Positions 45,536 through 53,726 are shown, counted from the stretch's first letter. The stretch is 64,000 bases of DNA from an uncultured Tenacibaculum sp. (GCA_947498055.1 CANMJA010000004.1:1-64000), one strand, 5' to 3'. Made by a program: numbers and translations. Notes: generated by a model not told the origin, from the sequence alone.

Positions 45536-45952
45536 TTACTTCTTTTTTCCGTTTTCTTTAGATAACTCTTCGAGAGTTTCTTTAAAACCACTTTGCTTTA
45601 ATAAATTATGCAATGCTTTAAACGGGTTAACACCATATATTGTATTGTAATTTTCTAAAATCGATTTTATTTCTGTGACGGCTATAAAACCTGCAATTAT
45701 CTTTAAAAAAGGAACTTCACTTACAATATGTTTTTCTAAAAAAAAGGCAGAAATAATTACTAAATTGTAGATAAAAAATTTAGAGATTGTATGTCCTATT
45801 TTTTCACTTTTTATTGGAATATCTTTTTTAAAAGCTGCATAAGCACCTGTTATAAAATCTACTACAATAAGAAACATAATTGTTGTTAACACTCCATTTA
45901 AAGGGGAAAGCAAAGCCAATAACCAAAAAACGAAATGTGTTATTTTATCCAT
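45536..45952 (-). CDS. phage-type holin
   Basis: The 138-residue membrane protein has three to four helices (THFVFWLLALLSPLNGVLTT, IMFLIVVDFITGAYAAFKKD, SKFFIYNLVIISAFFLEKH) and a charged C-terminal tail ending KENGKKK. The DFITGAYAAFKK block and downstream EKIGHTISKFFIYNLVII are typical of the toxin-secretion/phage-lysis holin family (Holin_4 type). It would open the inner membrane to let the amidase reach peptidoglycan. It overlaps the amidase 2 gene by eight bases. Confidence 0.8.
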   Translation of the reverse strand: MDKITHFVFWLLALLSPLNGVLTTIMFLIVVDFITGAYAAFKKDIPIKSEKIGHTISKFFIYNLVIISAFFLEKHIVSEVPFLKIIAGFIAVTEIKSILENYNTIYGVNPFKALHNLLKQSGFKETLEELSKENGKKK

Positions 45953-46376
45953 TTTTTCTTAGTTTTCTGTAATCTAAAATTCTATTTTTAGGATACGCTT
46001 TTATACTTACACTATTACCTTGATTACCACCTAATAGATATACATAACGTTTCGATTCTTTTACTAAAAAACCGACATGTCCTTTCCAACTATTAGGATC
46101 TTCTCTCCATAAAACAACCACATCTCCTGGTTGCGGTGTTTTTGTCGACGCTCCTACTGCTAACCAACTTCTTGCAGTTAACTTTTTAGAACGTTCGTAT
46201 CCAGCTTCTTTAGCTACCCAGTTTGCAAAAGCGCTACACCAAGCTGTTTCGTCTTTGAATTTCGATTTTTCAAAACCCATAGAGGTAAAATAATTAATTA
46301 TCTGCGGATGGTCTTTTACACCCTTTACTTCTTTTACTCCGTATTGTGATAATGCTACTGACAGTATATTATTCAT
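45945..46376 (-). CDS. TIGR02594-type peptidoglycan amidase/endolysin 2
   Basis: From the ATG at 46376 (MNNILSVALSQYGV) the product has 143 residues. It is a CHAP-like enzyme with the catalytic Cys in DETAWCSAFANWVAKEAGYE and His in WKGHVGFLVKES, plus GDVVVLWREDP. This copy keeps the Cys/His pair, unlike amidase 1. The start lines up with that of amidase 1 and follows a shared upstream block, so the longer start at 46415 is rejected. It overlaps the holin gene, making a compact lysis pair. Confidence 0.8.
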   Translation of the reverse strand: MNNILSVALSQYGVKEVKGVKDHPQIINYFTSMGFEKSKFKDETAWCSAFANWVAKEAGYERSKKLTARSWLAVGASTKTPQPGDVVVLWREDPNSWKGHVGFLVKESKRYVYLLGGNQGNSVSIKAYPKNRILDYRKLRKNG

Positions 46377-46379
46377 ACA

Positions 46380-46545
46380 AATGTTTGATTTTTTAGGTGT
46401 TCGCAGATAAAACATATAAGCTTGTAGATTCTTTTTCTTTTTTCGGCACCCGAACGAGGTTAATCCAGCTTTTTGTTTCTGCTAACAAGAGGTTAATACT
46501 AACAATGATCTATTAGAAAAGCAATACAAATATACGAACAAATTA
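46380..46545 (-). promoter_or_regulatory. conserved upstream block of amidase 2
   Basis: This is the counterpart of 44484-44645. On the minus strand it contains GTATTAACCTC and, 30-odd bases on, GATTAACCTCG, followed by an AAAAAGAA run and AAAAAATCAAACA just before the ATG. The direct repeat TTAACCTC is a candidate regulator site. Confidence 0.45.
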
Positions 46546-46692
46546 CAAGATACACAAACAAATTACAAATTTTAACATTTGTTTTTTGTTATTTGTTTGA
46601 TTGTCTGTTTTTTAGTTTTGATTCTTTTTTAAGCGGTTTTCAATTCTCCATATGTATAGAAAATTACTATAACAAAAAGGAATAAAACGCAT

Positions 46693-46731
46693 AAAAAAAC
46701 AGCTCAGAAAAATCTTCTTTGCTGTTTTTTT
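46693..46731. terminator. hairpin terminator upstream of the lysis cassette
   Basis: AAAAAAACAGC and GCTGTTTTTTT form an 11-pair stem around a 17-base loop. It has T-tracts on both strands and ends the immunity-gene transcript coming from 47022. Confidence 0.7.
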
Positions 46732-46779
46732 ATTATAAGATATCCGTTGTGCATTTGGAGTAAAATTTTGTCAATTCGA

Positions 46780-46970
46780 GTGATTTTTCGGAATAAAATG
46801 GAGAAAAATTGTATCGAGAATCCTAATTTTAGTTCTAAAATAGTTCTCGATACAATTTTCTCCTCGTTAGCGCCCGAATCCCTTCGGGCGCCATAGCCTG
46901 TAGTACAAAAATCTAAATATTACTATTCTGGTTTTGTTATTTTTCTATCATTACGTTCACCCGAAAGGAT
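46780..46970. repeat. composite repeat R1: TATCGAGAA palindrome plus CCCGAA..TTCGGG toxin-tip border
   Basis: The left part holds the inverted pair TTGTATCGAGAA/TTCTCGATACAA (46809-46855), a relative of the repeat at 21990-22125. The right part (46864-46970) starts TCGTTAGCGCCCGAATCC, contains the GCGCCCGAA..TTCGGGCGC palindrome, and is repeated at 48377-48508. On the minus strand it can be read as TTGYGARRDSGANEE, a phrase I recall from variable borders of flavobacterial toxin tips. The whole 606-base gap 46416-47021 holds only this repeat, the terminator and the amidase leader. Confidence 0.6.
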
Positions 46971-47021
46971 TCGGGCGCGAGCATGAGGGTCATCTTCTTC
47001 ATCTAAATAAAATCACGAAAA

Positions 47022-47426
47022 TTAAACCAATAACCATTTAGGTAAATTTTCTTTTTTTTCTATTTGTTTTATAGAATAGAAATCTTTTAAAAACTCATCA
47101 CCCACTAGCATTTCTGGGTACATTTTTAAAAATTTATTTAAGTAAGGTAGCGCTTCCGAATCATGGTCAAAATCTATAGATATATAATATTTTTGGTTAT
47201 TCACTATAACCTCATCTCTTTTAAACTCTTCCTCATTCATACTCCAAAATGTAATTAAATAAGCAGTTTCCTCATCTATATCTATATAAAAATTTAAATC
47301 ATCTAATTCAGTATATAAATTTTCAGTTAAAATTTGAAAATTTAATTCTTTTGCAATTTCTTTCGCTTTAATTATTAATTCTTTTTTATTAATATATTCT
47401 TTTGATATTATTGAAACACTTGTCAT
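47022..47426 (-). CDS. unknown small acidic protein, probable immunity protein
   Basis: The 134-residue acidic, soluble product contains LNFYIDIDEETAYLITFWSM and YYISIDFDHDSEALPYLNKF. I recognise no named family. It lies two bases after a decayed immunity-like frame and upstream of repeat R1. Several unrelated small acidic genes in a row downstream of a toxin is the usual form of an orphan immunity array, so an immunity role is inferred. Confidence 0.5.
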   Translation of the reverse strand: MTSVSIISKEYINKKELIIKAKEIAKELNFQILTENLYTELDDLNFYIDIDEETAYLITFWSMNEEEFKRDEVIVNNQKYYISIDFDHDSEALPYLNKFLKMYPEMLVGDEFLKDFYSIKQIEKKENLPKWLLV

Positions 47427-47428
47427 CT

Positions 47429-47661
47429 TTAATATAATTTTTTTAACTTTTCAATTCCATCAATGAAAATTACTCCTTTATTTTGTAATTTTTTTACTGT
47501 AGAACTTGAGAAATAACTTCTCCTTCTTGTTTCCCATAAAGAATCTTTTCATTCTCTTTAAACAATACTCCATCTGTACAATCTTTAAAATAATATTTAC
47601 CCCTAAAATCTTTTATAATTTGTTTAGCTTTTTTTATAATTTGTTCTTCTGTATGCTTCAT
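47429..47661 (-). pseudogene. frameshifted small immunity-like gene
   Basis: From the ATG at 47661 the frame reads MKHTEEQIIKKAKQIIKDF, then GKYYFKDCTDGVLFKENEK, and stops at 47494. In the next frame the sequence continues sensibly as SSSTVKKLQNKGVIFIDGIE to a stop at 47429. A single indel near 47515-47530 would restore one protein of about 76 residues. The 55-codon first part may still be made. The start resembles that of the candidate immunity gene at 38138. Confidence 0.5.
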
Positions 47662-47708
47662 GATTTTTTACTTAAAATGGTATTTTTACGAAATTTCACG
47701 ACCTCTAA

Positions 47709-48029
47709 TTAACCACCGTAATAAGCTTCTTTCGCTTCTTGAACTTCATTCTTAAAACCATTTATATCTGGCGAAAACTTTTCAATTAAACCTTCCAAAC
47801 AATCTATAAATTCTTTACTTTGTAATTCATAAGACACTTTTTCAAAGGTTGAACTTATCCATTCTATAGATAAAAGATCTAATTCTTTGAGAATAAGTAT
47901 AGTCGTTTTTGAATTCTCAAATAACAACTCTTCAATCTCATCTAGAATTATCATTTTCTTAGGGTCATTCACATGTGTATTTTCCATGTAATCAACATCT
48001 TTTTTTATTTTACTTGTTAACGCATTCAT
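47709..48029 (-). CDS. small helical protein, probable immunity protein
   Basis: The 106-residue product is acidic and predicted mostly helical (KKMIILDEIEELLFENSKTT, EFIDCLEGLIEKFSPDINGF). There is no signal peptide and no recognised family. It begins seven bases after the stop of a toxin-tip relic ending FEINPFK, with an AAAAGGA-like ribosome site. That position is diagnostic for a cognate immunity gene, although the toxin is incomplete. Confidence 0.55.
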   Translation of the reverse strand: MNALTSKIKKDVDYMENTHVNDPKKMIILDEIEELLFENSKTTILILKELDLLSIEWISSTFEKVSYELQSKEFIDCLEGLIEKFSPDINGFKNEVQEAKEAYYGG

Positions 48030-48036
48030 TCCTTTT

Positions 48037-48415
48037 TTATTTAAATGGATTTATTTCGAAATTAGTTCTATTTTTCAATGGCGAATATTCAATACTTTTC
48101 TTTTTTAAAACTTCTAAAGCTTTCTCATAAGCTTCCTCTTTTGTTATCATTTTTATTTTGATAATTTCATTTATATTAATTTCTTTTCTCGTAACAGGAA
48201 CTTTATCTATATTTAAATCTAATTTAAAAGTCTCTTTTCCAAAAGAATGTCTTACTTTTTTAATATACTTAACTGCATGATTAATTTCCTCTTTAGTTAA
48301 AAGTTTTAAGTTAGAAATTAACTTATTAAAAACATATGTTTCCTTAATTAATTCTCCCGAAGAATGCCTCCCTCCCTCGTTAGCTCCCGAATCCCTTCGG
48401 GTGCCACAACCTGTA
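48037..48415 (-). pseudogene. orphan toxin-tip relic
   Basis: On the minus strand an open frame with no start runs through repeat R2 (TGCGTRRDSGANEGGRHSS) into GELIKETYVFNKLISNLKLL, then TKEEINHAVKYIKKVRHSF, and ends SPLKNRTNFEINPFK with TAA at 48039-48037. It looks like the last 110 or so residues of a polymorphic toxin cut off from its carrier. The adjoining 106-residue gene would be its immunity protein. The toxin activity is not recognised. Confidence 0.5.
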
Positions 48416-48508
48416 ATACAAAAACCTAAATATTATTAAAAACAAAACCAAAATATTACTATTCTGGTTTTGTTATTTTCCTATCATTACGTTCACCCGA
48501 AAAGGATT
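48377..48508. repeat. repeat R2, second copy of the toxin-tip border repeat
   Basis: It matches 46864-46970 along its length (TCGTTAGC.CCCGAATCCC, TACAAAAA.CTAAATATTA, CTATTCTGGTTTTGTTATTT, CATTACGTTCACCCGAAA), with an extra stretch of about 25 bases in the middle. R1 and R2 flank the genes 47022-48037 as direct repeats. Confidence 0.6.
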
Positions 48509-48554
48509 AAAGAAACACCTAAATACTTCTAATAAACACTCATAATATTCTAAT

Positions 48555-49043
48555 TTACCAAGGTTGCAACCCTTTAAGTGCTCTATCCACCAATGTATTT
48601 ACCAAATCACTAAAAGTTGGGTGTGGAACTTTCCAAATCATTTCTCCTTCTTCTGAGTCATAATCTTCATGTACCGAACAATTCCAAGGCTGAGGATCAT
48701 CTCCCTCATCTAAATAAATAAACATAAAACTATCTCCTTCAAAATTATCAAAAATCATAAATGGTCGTTCCATTTCAATTCCTCTTTCAGCCAATCTTTT
48801 ATCATAGTATTCTCGAAGACCTATGTAATCGCCATCAACAACATCAAACCCTAATGGACAAAATTTACCAGATATAAATAAATATTCTTTTAATGATTTT
48901 GGTAAATTTTCTCCTTCATTAAATTTGTTTTCATATTGTAATATTTCTTCAATTGAATTACCTTCTGGATTCCTAGAAATTGTCGGATATTTTTCTAAAC
49001 TATCTTTAGTTTTTAAAAGCTTTTGTAAATAAATAAATTCCAT
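48555..49043 (-). CDS. SMI1/KNR4 (SUKH) family immunity protein
   Basis: The 162-residue SUKH-type protein has IEEILQYENKFNEGENLPKS followed by LKEYLFISGKF near residues 30-60, then PFMIFDNFEGDSFMFIYLDE and the C-terminal HPTFSDLVNTLVDRAL helix. SUKH proteins neutralise many polymorphic toxins. It is the second gene after the IQM-like toxin and the separate immunity gene at 49091. It may protect against that toxin or against another incoming one. Confidence 0.75.
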   Translation of the reverse strand: MEFIYLQKLLKTKDSLEKYPTISRNPEGNSIEEILQYENKFNEGENLPKSLKEYLFISGKFCPLGFDVVDGDYIGLREYYDKRLAERGIEMERPFMIFDNFEGDSFMFIYLDEGDDPQPWNCSVHEDYDSEEGEMIWKVPHPTFSDLVNTLVDRALKGLQPW

Positions 49044-49090
49044 AATATTATTTTAGTTTATCGAACAAATTCTACGAGCTCGAACACACG

Positions 49091-49432
49091 TTACAAATCT
49101 GCATTATTAGGCAATCTATTATCTATCAACAAACCGAACTCTTTTTCTTCCATAAACCCTCTAAACTTCATTAAATAATTATAGATTTGACTATTAGAAA
49201 AAGGTATGTCATTTACTACCGGAAAATCATTCATGATTCCTTTAAAATCATACTCTGGTTTTTCTTTAGCCCATTCCAAAGATTTATATATCTCTTTTCT
49301 TTCTTTAATTGAATAAAGATCTTTATAATATTCTGCCATTCTACTATTAAAAGAAATACTATCAATATTAAAATCTTTAATATTATCAATATGATATAAT
49401 TCCCAAATTGGTTTAATTATGTTTCTATCCAT
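49091..49432 (-). CDS. candidate immunity protein for the IQM-like toxin
   Basis: From the ATG at 49432 (MDRNIIKPIWELYHIDN) the product has 113 residues, is soluble, and starts four bases after the toxin stop. It contains YSIKERKEIYKSLEWAKEKP and FPVVNDIPFSNSQIYNYLMK. I do not recognise a family. The tight spacing and small size mark it as the cognate immunity gene. A start 11 codons upstream would overlap the toxin and is less likely. Confidence 0.6.
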   Translation of the reverse strand: MDRNIIKPIWELYHIDNIKDFNIDSISFNSRMAEYYKDLYSIKERKEIYKSLEWAKEKPEYDFKGIMNDFPVVNDIPFSNSQIYNYLMKFRGFMEEKEFGLLIDNRLPNNADL

Positions 49433-49436
49433 TTTT

Positions 49437-52022
49437 TTATTTTTCAAATCCTTTACTAAAATCAATTTTCTTTACATCAACATTATCCAACTCTAACCTT
49501 TTCTTAAATTGTAAATTAGATATTTCTTTAGGCTGATAATGCCCACTTTTTCTAGTTACCTGTTTTACAACTCCCTTTTTTACAACAATTTCTCCCGCAC
49601 TAGCAACTGGTTTACCTGATAAAAAGCTTGAATGGTGAAAAACTTCAGGCTTATGAAATGTGGATGCATAAATTCTACCCTCGTCACTCATTACAAAAAT
49701 TGCTTTACCATTACTAAAAAAAGTACTTGATTCTGATGTATCAAATAATTTCCCCCTTTTATCAACTAATTTTCCGTTTTCAATAAACAATTCATATTCA
49801 CCTCTTTTTAAATCATCTAAATATCTAACTGAGTTAGGTCTACACCACCCTTTACCTGTTTCTTCAAGTTTATAAAACTCATCAAGATTAGTCATCTTAA
49901 AATTAAATCTCTTTATTTTTTTGACTTTCTCTACAAACTCATCCAAATACTTCTTAACAACATCATCAGTTTTACCTTTAGATTTCACAAATATCTCTTT
50001 TAAAAATTCTTCTGCTTGAGACTTTGTTAAATTTTCAGCAATATTACTACCATTATAAAAAAAAGCATAAGTTCCTTCTTCATTCTTTAACATAGAAACC
50101 CCAATGCTTTTCAACTTACCCCAAGCATTTTTTCTTGCAATATTAAAGAACGTTTTTCCTAAAGCTGTTATCGGATCTACTAAACTGTATGCTACATTAT
50201 CTACTAAAGCCACTCTTGCTTGTAAACTCGCAATAAAATCATCTATCAATCCTTTTAAGGTATCTAAATGTTTTGGAATATTTTTAGAAAAAGCGATAAT
50301 AGCATCCATCAACTTTACAAAAGTATTTAGACTAAATGTATATGCTTTAGAAAATAATTTTGCTGTGGTATTGGCTACTGTTTTTGGTATTGTTAATAGT
50401 GATTTATACGATTTTAAAACCGCTGTTAACGCTTTAGAAATACTTCCTACACCACCCGTTGCAAAGAACAATGCTATTTCTGAAGCCAAAAAACCTACAA
50501 TATAACCTAAGTAATATCCTATTGCACCAGGATCTATATTTATGTTAGAAATGCCATTTACCAAACCAACAATAGCAGTATACCCCAACTTTGGTAAACT
50601 TGCTAGTAAATTGACGAACTTTTTTAAGTTTTCGAATGTAAATGTGTTTACAAACACATCTAACATGTTTTCAAAACTTTCGGCAAACAAGCTTAAATAC
50701 GTACCTGGACTTTCAAAGAACTTAGAACTTTGTATGACTGCATTTAACAAATCAAAAAGTAACGATGCAATATAAAAAAGAGAACCTACAAAATCAATAA
50801 TACTATTAATTAATCCTACCAACAGTCCGTTAATAAAATAATATAAATCTGCTAAACGATCTATTACTAAATCGAAAAAGTTTTGTAATAATTCTGGAAT
50901 TTTATCTAGTGTTTTAATAACCGCATCTAAATTAAAAGGCACTAGCTTTGCTATGGTTTTATTTTCTAGCAATTTTTTTGCTGCCGAAGTTGCTTTTTCG
51001 GTTAACGGAGCTATGTAGGTTTTATAGGTAGATTTTATAAACGCTTCTACATCTAACCCAGTTTCTTCGTTTTTTAATTTGGGTAATAACGGATTAAATT
51101 TTGGATTTTCTTTTCCATCTATTTCTGTTTTCCAATAATTTTCGCCAAGTTTTAATTCGCTAATTTCTTTGCTAACAAATTTTAATCCGCTAGAAGCCCC
51201 TGTAAACAATTGCCTAGAACCCCAACGTATTATTTTTCCTGCTGGTGATATGGCTTTCGATAATAGAAAATAAAAATAACTATCGTCATCTTTTAATTCT
51301 TCTTGTATCATGGTAGATAGCTCGTTAGAAGCTAAACGCACTCCATAAGCTCTAGCTACTTTTGCTACCGTTACTCGATCTACTTCTGGTACTGTTTTTA
51401 CATTTTTTCCTTTTCGAATTCGAAACACGGTTCCAAATGCGTTGGTACCTCCACCCGACTCTATAAAAAGAACTACTTGATGCGCATTTATGTTTGTTAT
51501 TTTTTGATAAGCTCTTTCTATCTTTGCGCCATTATCGGAAACAAAAACAGTTACAAAAGCATCGTATTCTATACTAATTTCATCTTTGGGTTTTCTTTTG
51601 TTTATTTCTTTCGATTTAACATCTATAAAAACTTCATCAGATGCTATATCTCCCCATAATTTAATGTAAAACTTGTCATTTATTTTGTAGAAAGGAATTA
51701 TGTCTTCTGTAAAATCTTGGTAATAGTTTTTTATAAAATCGTACTCTTCGGGTGTTTCGTTAAAATCAAAACTAGAAACCTCTCCATAGGGTTTCGGATT
51801 CTCTTTTAAGAAAAAATCACCATATTCTCCAGATAACTGACTGTTAATGTGTAAAAACCATTTATCAGGGTTTTCTACTCCTTTTTCTATTTCTAAATAT
51901 AAACTAGGGCTAAACTTAGAGGTTTCTTTTATGGTATTTTGTTCTACTTCTGAAAACACGACCAAACCATCAAAATTGGTTTTGTGTTTAAAATGTTTTA
52001 ATCCATATTCATGTGCATACAT
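49437..52022 (-). CDS. large polymorphic toxin with IQM-like HSSF/SGHY C-terminal domain
   Basis: The 861-residue protein has no signal peptide and no T9SS domain. Its first 250 residues are beta-rich and unassigned. Residues 300-650 are long hydrophobic and amphipathic helices (LVGLINSIIDFVGSLFYIAS, GYYLGYIVGFLASEIALFF), a possible membrane-active or packaging part. The last 170 residues contain GRIYASTFHKPEVFHHSSF, then LSGKPVASAGEIVVKKG and SGHYQP. That series matches, from memory, the conserved domain of plant IQM proteins and some bacterial effectors. Activity is unknown. Its neighbours downstream are immunity-like genes. Confidence 0.7.
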   Translation of the reverse strand: MYAHEYGLKHFKHKTNFDGLVVFSEVEQNTIKETSKFSPSLYLEIEKGVENPDKWFLHINSQLSGEYGDFFLKENPKPYGEVSSFDFNETPEEYDFIKNYYQDFTEDIIPFYKINDKFYIKLWGDIASDEVFIDVKSKEINKRKPKDEISIEYDAFVTVFVSDNGAKIERAYQKITNINAHQVVLFIESGGGTNAFGTVFRIRKGKNVKTVPEVDRVTVAKVARAYGVRLASNELSTMIQEELKDDDSYFYFLLSKAISPAGKIIRWGSRQLFTGASSGLKFVSKEISELKLGENYWKTEIDGKENPKFNPLLPKLKNEETGLDVEAFIKSTYKTYIAPLTEKATSAAKKLLENKTIAKLVPFNLDAVIKTLDKIPELLQNFFDLVIDRLADLYYFINGLLVGLINSIIDFVGSLFYIASLLFDLLNAVIQSSKFFESPGTYLSLFAESFENMLDVFVNTFTFENLKKFVNLLASLPKLGYTAIVGLVNGISNINIDPGAIGYYLGYIVGFLASEIALFFATGGVGSISKALTAVLKSYKSLLTIPKTVANTTAKLFSKAYTFSLNTFVKLMDAIIAFSKNIPKHLDTLKGLIDDFIASLQARVALVDNVAYSLVDPITALGKTFFNIARKNAWGKLKSIGVSMLKNEEGTYAFFYNGSNIAENLTKSQAEEFLKEIFVKSKGKTDDVVKKYLDEFVEKVKKIKRFNFKMTNLDEFYKLEETGKGWCRPNSVRYLDDLKRGEYELFIENGKLVDKRGKLFDTSESSTFFSNGKAIFVMSDEGRIYASTFHKPEVFHHSSFLSGKPVASAGEIVVKKGVVKQVTRKSGHYQPKEISNLQFKKRLELDNVDVKKIDFSKGFEK

Positions 52023-52118
52023 AGCGTTTTGTTTTTTTTCAATGATCGATTATCAATTACCTTTTATCAGTAATCAATTATCAATAATTTAGTAGTCTCG
52101 AAATCTATTCTAATCGTA

Positions 52119-52140
52119 ACTTCGACTTCGCTCAGGAACT
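52119..52140. repeat. TCGACTTCGCTCAGG interspersed repeat
   Basis: ACTTCGACTTCGCTCAGGAA at 52120-52139 belongs to the repeat family also seen at 491-509 and inside the omega-amidase gene. It lies in the divergent gap between the IQM-like toxin and the integrase. Confidence 0.6.
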
Positions 52141-52210
52141 GAAACTTTTGTTTCTGTTTTTCAGTTTTGTATGCAAACCCGCACAAAATCTCAATGTTTC
52201 ATGCATCTTG

Positions 52211-52229
52211 TTGTTTGTGTTTTTCATTT
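52211..52229 (+). promoter_or_regulatory. TTGTTTGTGTTTTTCATTT motif upstream of the integrase
   Basis: This 19-base motif recurs as TTGTTTGTGTTTTCCAGTTT at 53841-53860 upstream of the winged-helix gene. Both precede plus-strand genes of the same unit, suggesting shared control. Confidence 0.45.
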
Positions 52230-52304
52230 AAAAGGATATAAAAAACAATTTTTCTTACCCTTTTTCTCTACACTTTCGTATATTAGTTCAAAAAAAAGTT
52301 TGTT

Positions 52305-53627
52305 ATGTATTTTTATTTAAAAGAACCTAAGCTAGGTAAAGAAACACCTATAATTATTCAGTATTATCTAAAAACTGAAAAAAGAAATTTCAAATACGCT
52401 ACTGGTGAAAAAATTCATCCCGATAATTGGGATTTTAATGCTAAGATACCCAAATCTAAAAAAGGGAATCCTGGAGCTAAATTAAAAAAAATCACCACAA
52501 ATATTATGCAGTTTGATAGTTTACTTGAAAAACTAGTAGATAACTGTAAGTTAAATAATATTCCTATAACTAGAGATTTTCTTAAACTAGAATTTGATAA
52601 AAAATTTAAAAAACATAAAGCTAGAGAGAATAAAAAATTTGAATATTTTGTAGATTTTGTAGATGATTTTGCTCTTAAAGCTCCTCAACTTATCAATAGA
52701 ACTACTAAAGAAAAGTACACCCCAAAAACTATTAAAAAGTATAAAAACATAGCTAATATTTTAAAAAATTTTGAGGTGTATAATAAATCAAAGATAAAAC
52801 TCAATTCTTTTGATATTAATATATATGATAAGTTAGTTGCTTACTTAAAAGACATTAAACAATACGCAATTAATACTATTGGTGATCTTATAAAGAATAT
52901 TAAAAAGCTATTAAAGATAGCTAATAAGCATTTTGGTTATTTTGTTCATGAAGATTATATGAGCGAAAACTTTTCTGCAATTCACGAAGAAAGTATAAAC
53001 TTAGCTTTAAGTGAACAAGAAATAGAAAAACTTTTACATCATGATTTTAGTGACAATAAAGCCTTAGAAAATTGTAGAGATTTTGCAATCATTGGTTTTT
53101 GGACAGGATTGAGAGTTAACGATTTATTAAAACTCCCGAAAATTGATCCAAAGGAAAATTTTATAACAGTACAACCAAGTAAAACAAGAAAATCGTCAGG
53201 TATCAAGGTTGTTATACCTTTACATCATCATGTAAAAGAAGTATTAAATAAAAGAGGTATGCCTAAAGCTGTTTCTGATACTATTTTTAATTTATATATT
53301 AAAAAAGTTTGTGAAGCTGCCGATTTAAATGAATTAACAAAAGGTTCTTTAAATGTATGGATAGAAGAAATTAAAAGTTACAGAAAACGGGTCAATTTTT
53401 ACCCTAAACATAAATTAGTTAGCTCACATACCTGTAGAAGATCTTTTGCAACAAATTTATATCTCATGAACTTTCCAACGCTTTCTATTATGAAAATTAC
53501 TGGACATACTACCGAAAGAAGTTTTTTAAAATATATTAAAGTTACTCCCAAAGAACATGCAGAGAAATTATTAAACCATTGGCAAGAGTATTATAAATTA
53601 AAAGAAAAATACTCGGAAGCTTCTTAA
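52305..53627 (+). CDS. tyrosine recombinase/integrase
   Basis: The 440-residue site-specific recombinase has an N-terminal arm-binding domain (IQYYLKTEKRNFKYATGEKI), a SAM-like core-binding domain at about 110-215, and a catalytic domain with Arg270 (WTGLRVNDLLK), Lys293, His375 and Arg378 (SSHTCRRSFATNLY), His401 (ITGHTTERSF) and Tyr410. All catalytic residues are present. Its layout matches Bacteroidota mobile-element integrases more than XerC/D. It is divergent from the toxin array and heads the unit with the palindrome, the winged-helix gene and the repeat array. The target site is unknown. Confidence 0.9.
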   Translation: MYFYLKEPKLGKETPIIIQYYLKTEKRNFKYATGEKIHPDNWDFNAKIPKSKKGNPGAKLKKITTNIMQFDSLLEKLVDNCKLNNIPITRDFLKLEFDKKFKKHKARENKKFEYFVDFVDDFALKAPQLINRTTKEKYTPKTIKKYKNIANILKNFEVYNKSKIKLNSFDINIYDKLVAYLKDIKQYAINTIGDLIKNIKKLLKIANKHFGYFVHEDYMSENFSAIHEESINLALSEQEIEKLLHHDFSDNKALENCRDFAIIGFWTGLRVNDLLKLPKIDPKENFITVQPSKTRKSSGIKVVIPLHHHVKEVLNKRGMPKAVSDTIFNLYIKKVCEAADLNELTKGSLNVWIEEIKSYRKRVNFYPKHKLVSSHTCRRSFATNLYLMNFPTLSIMKITGHTTERSFLKYIKVTPKEHAEKLLNHWQEYYKLKEKYSEAS

Positions 53628-53689
53628 AAATTATTTTCCGTTTTTCTAGAAAGAGAAATGTAATTAACAAAAAAGATAGGAAATGATAT

Positions 53690-53726
53690 AATTGCGTTTT
53701 CTTGCGTAACGCAAGAAAACGCAATT
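53690..53726. repeat. 37-bp perfect palindrome built from CGCAA words
   Basis: The right half is CGCAAGAAAACGCAATT and the left half is its exact complement, separated by TAA. Within each arm the CGCAA (or TTGCG) words are 10 bp apart, one helical turn. The same CGCAAGAAAACGCAA word is the core of every unit of the array at 55788-56785. It lies between the integrase and the winged-helix gene and is a candidate binding, recombination or replication site. Confidence 0.85.

Noticed and set aside
38482..52022. Type VI secretion or extracellular contractile injection cluster
   Set aside because: No sheath, tube, VgrG, baseplate or ATPase gene is in the window. Delivery by such a device is only an inference for the toxins.
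37599..53627. Complete prophage
   Set aside because: Only fibre, holin and amidase genes plus an integrase are present. No terminase, portal, capsid, tail tube or repressor was seen.
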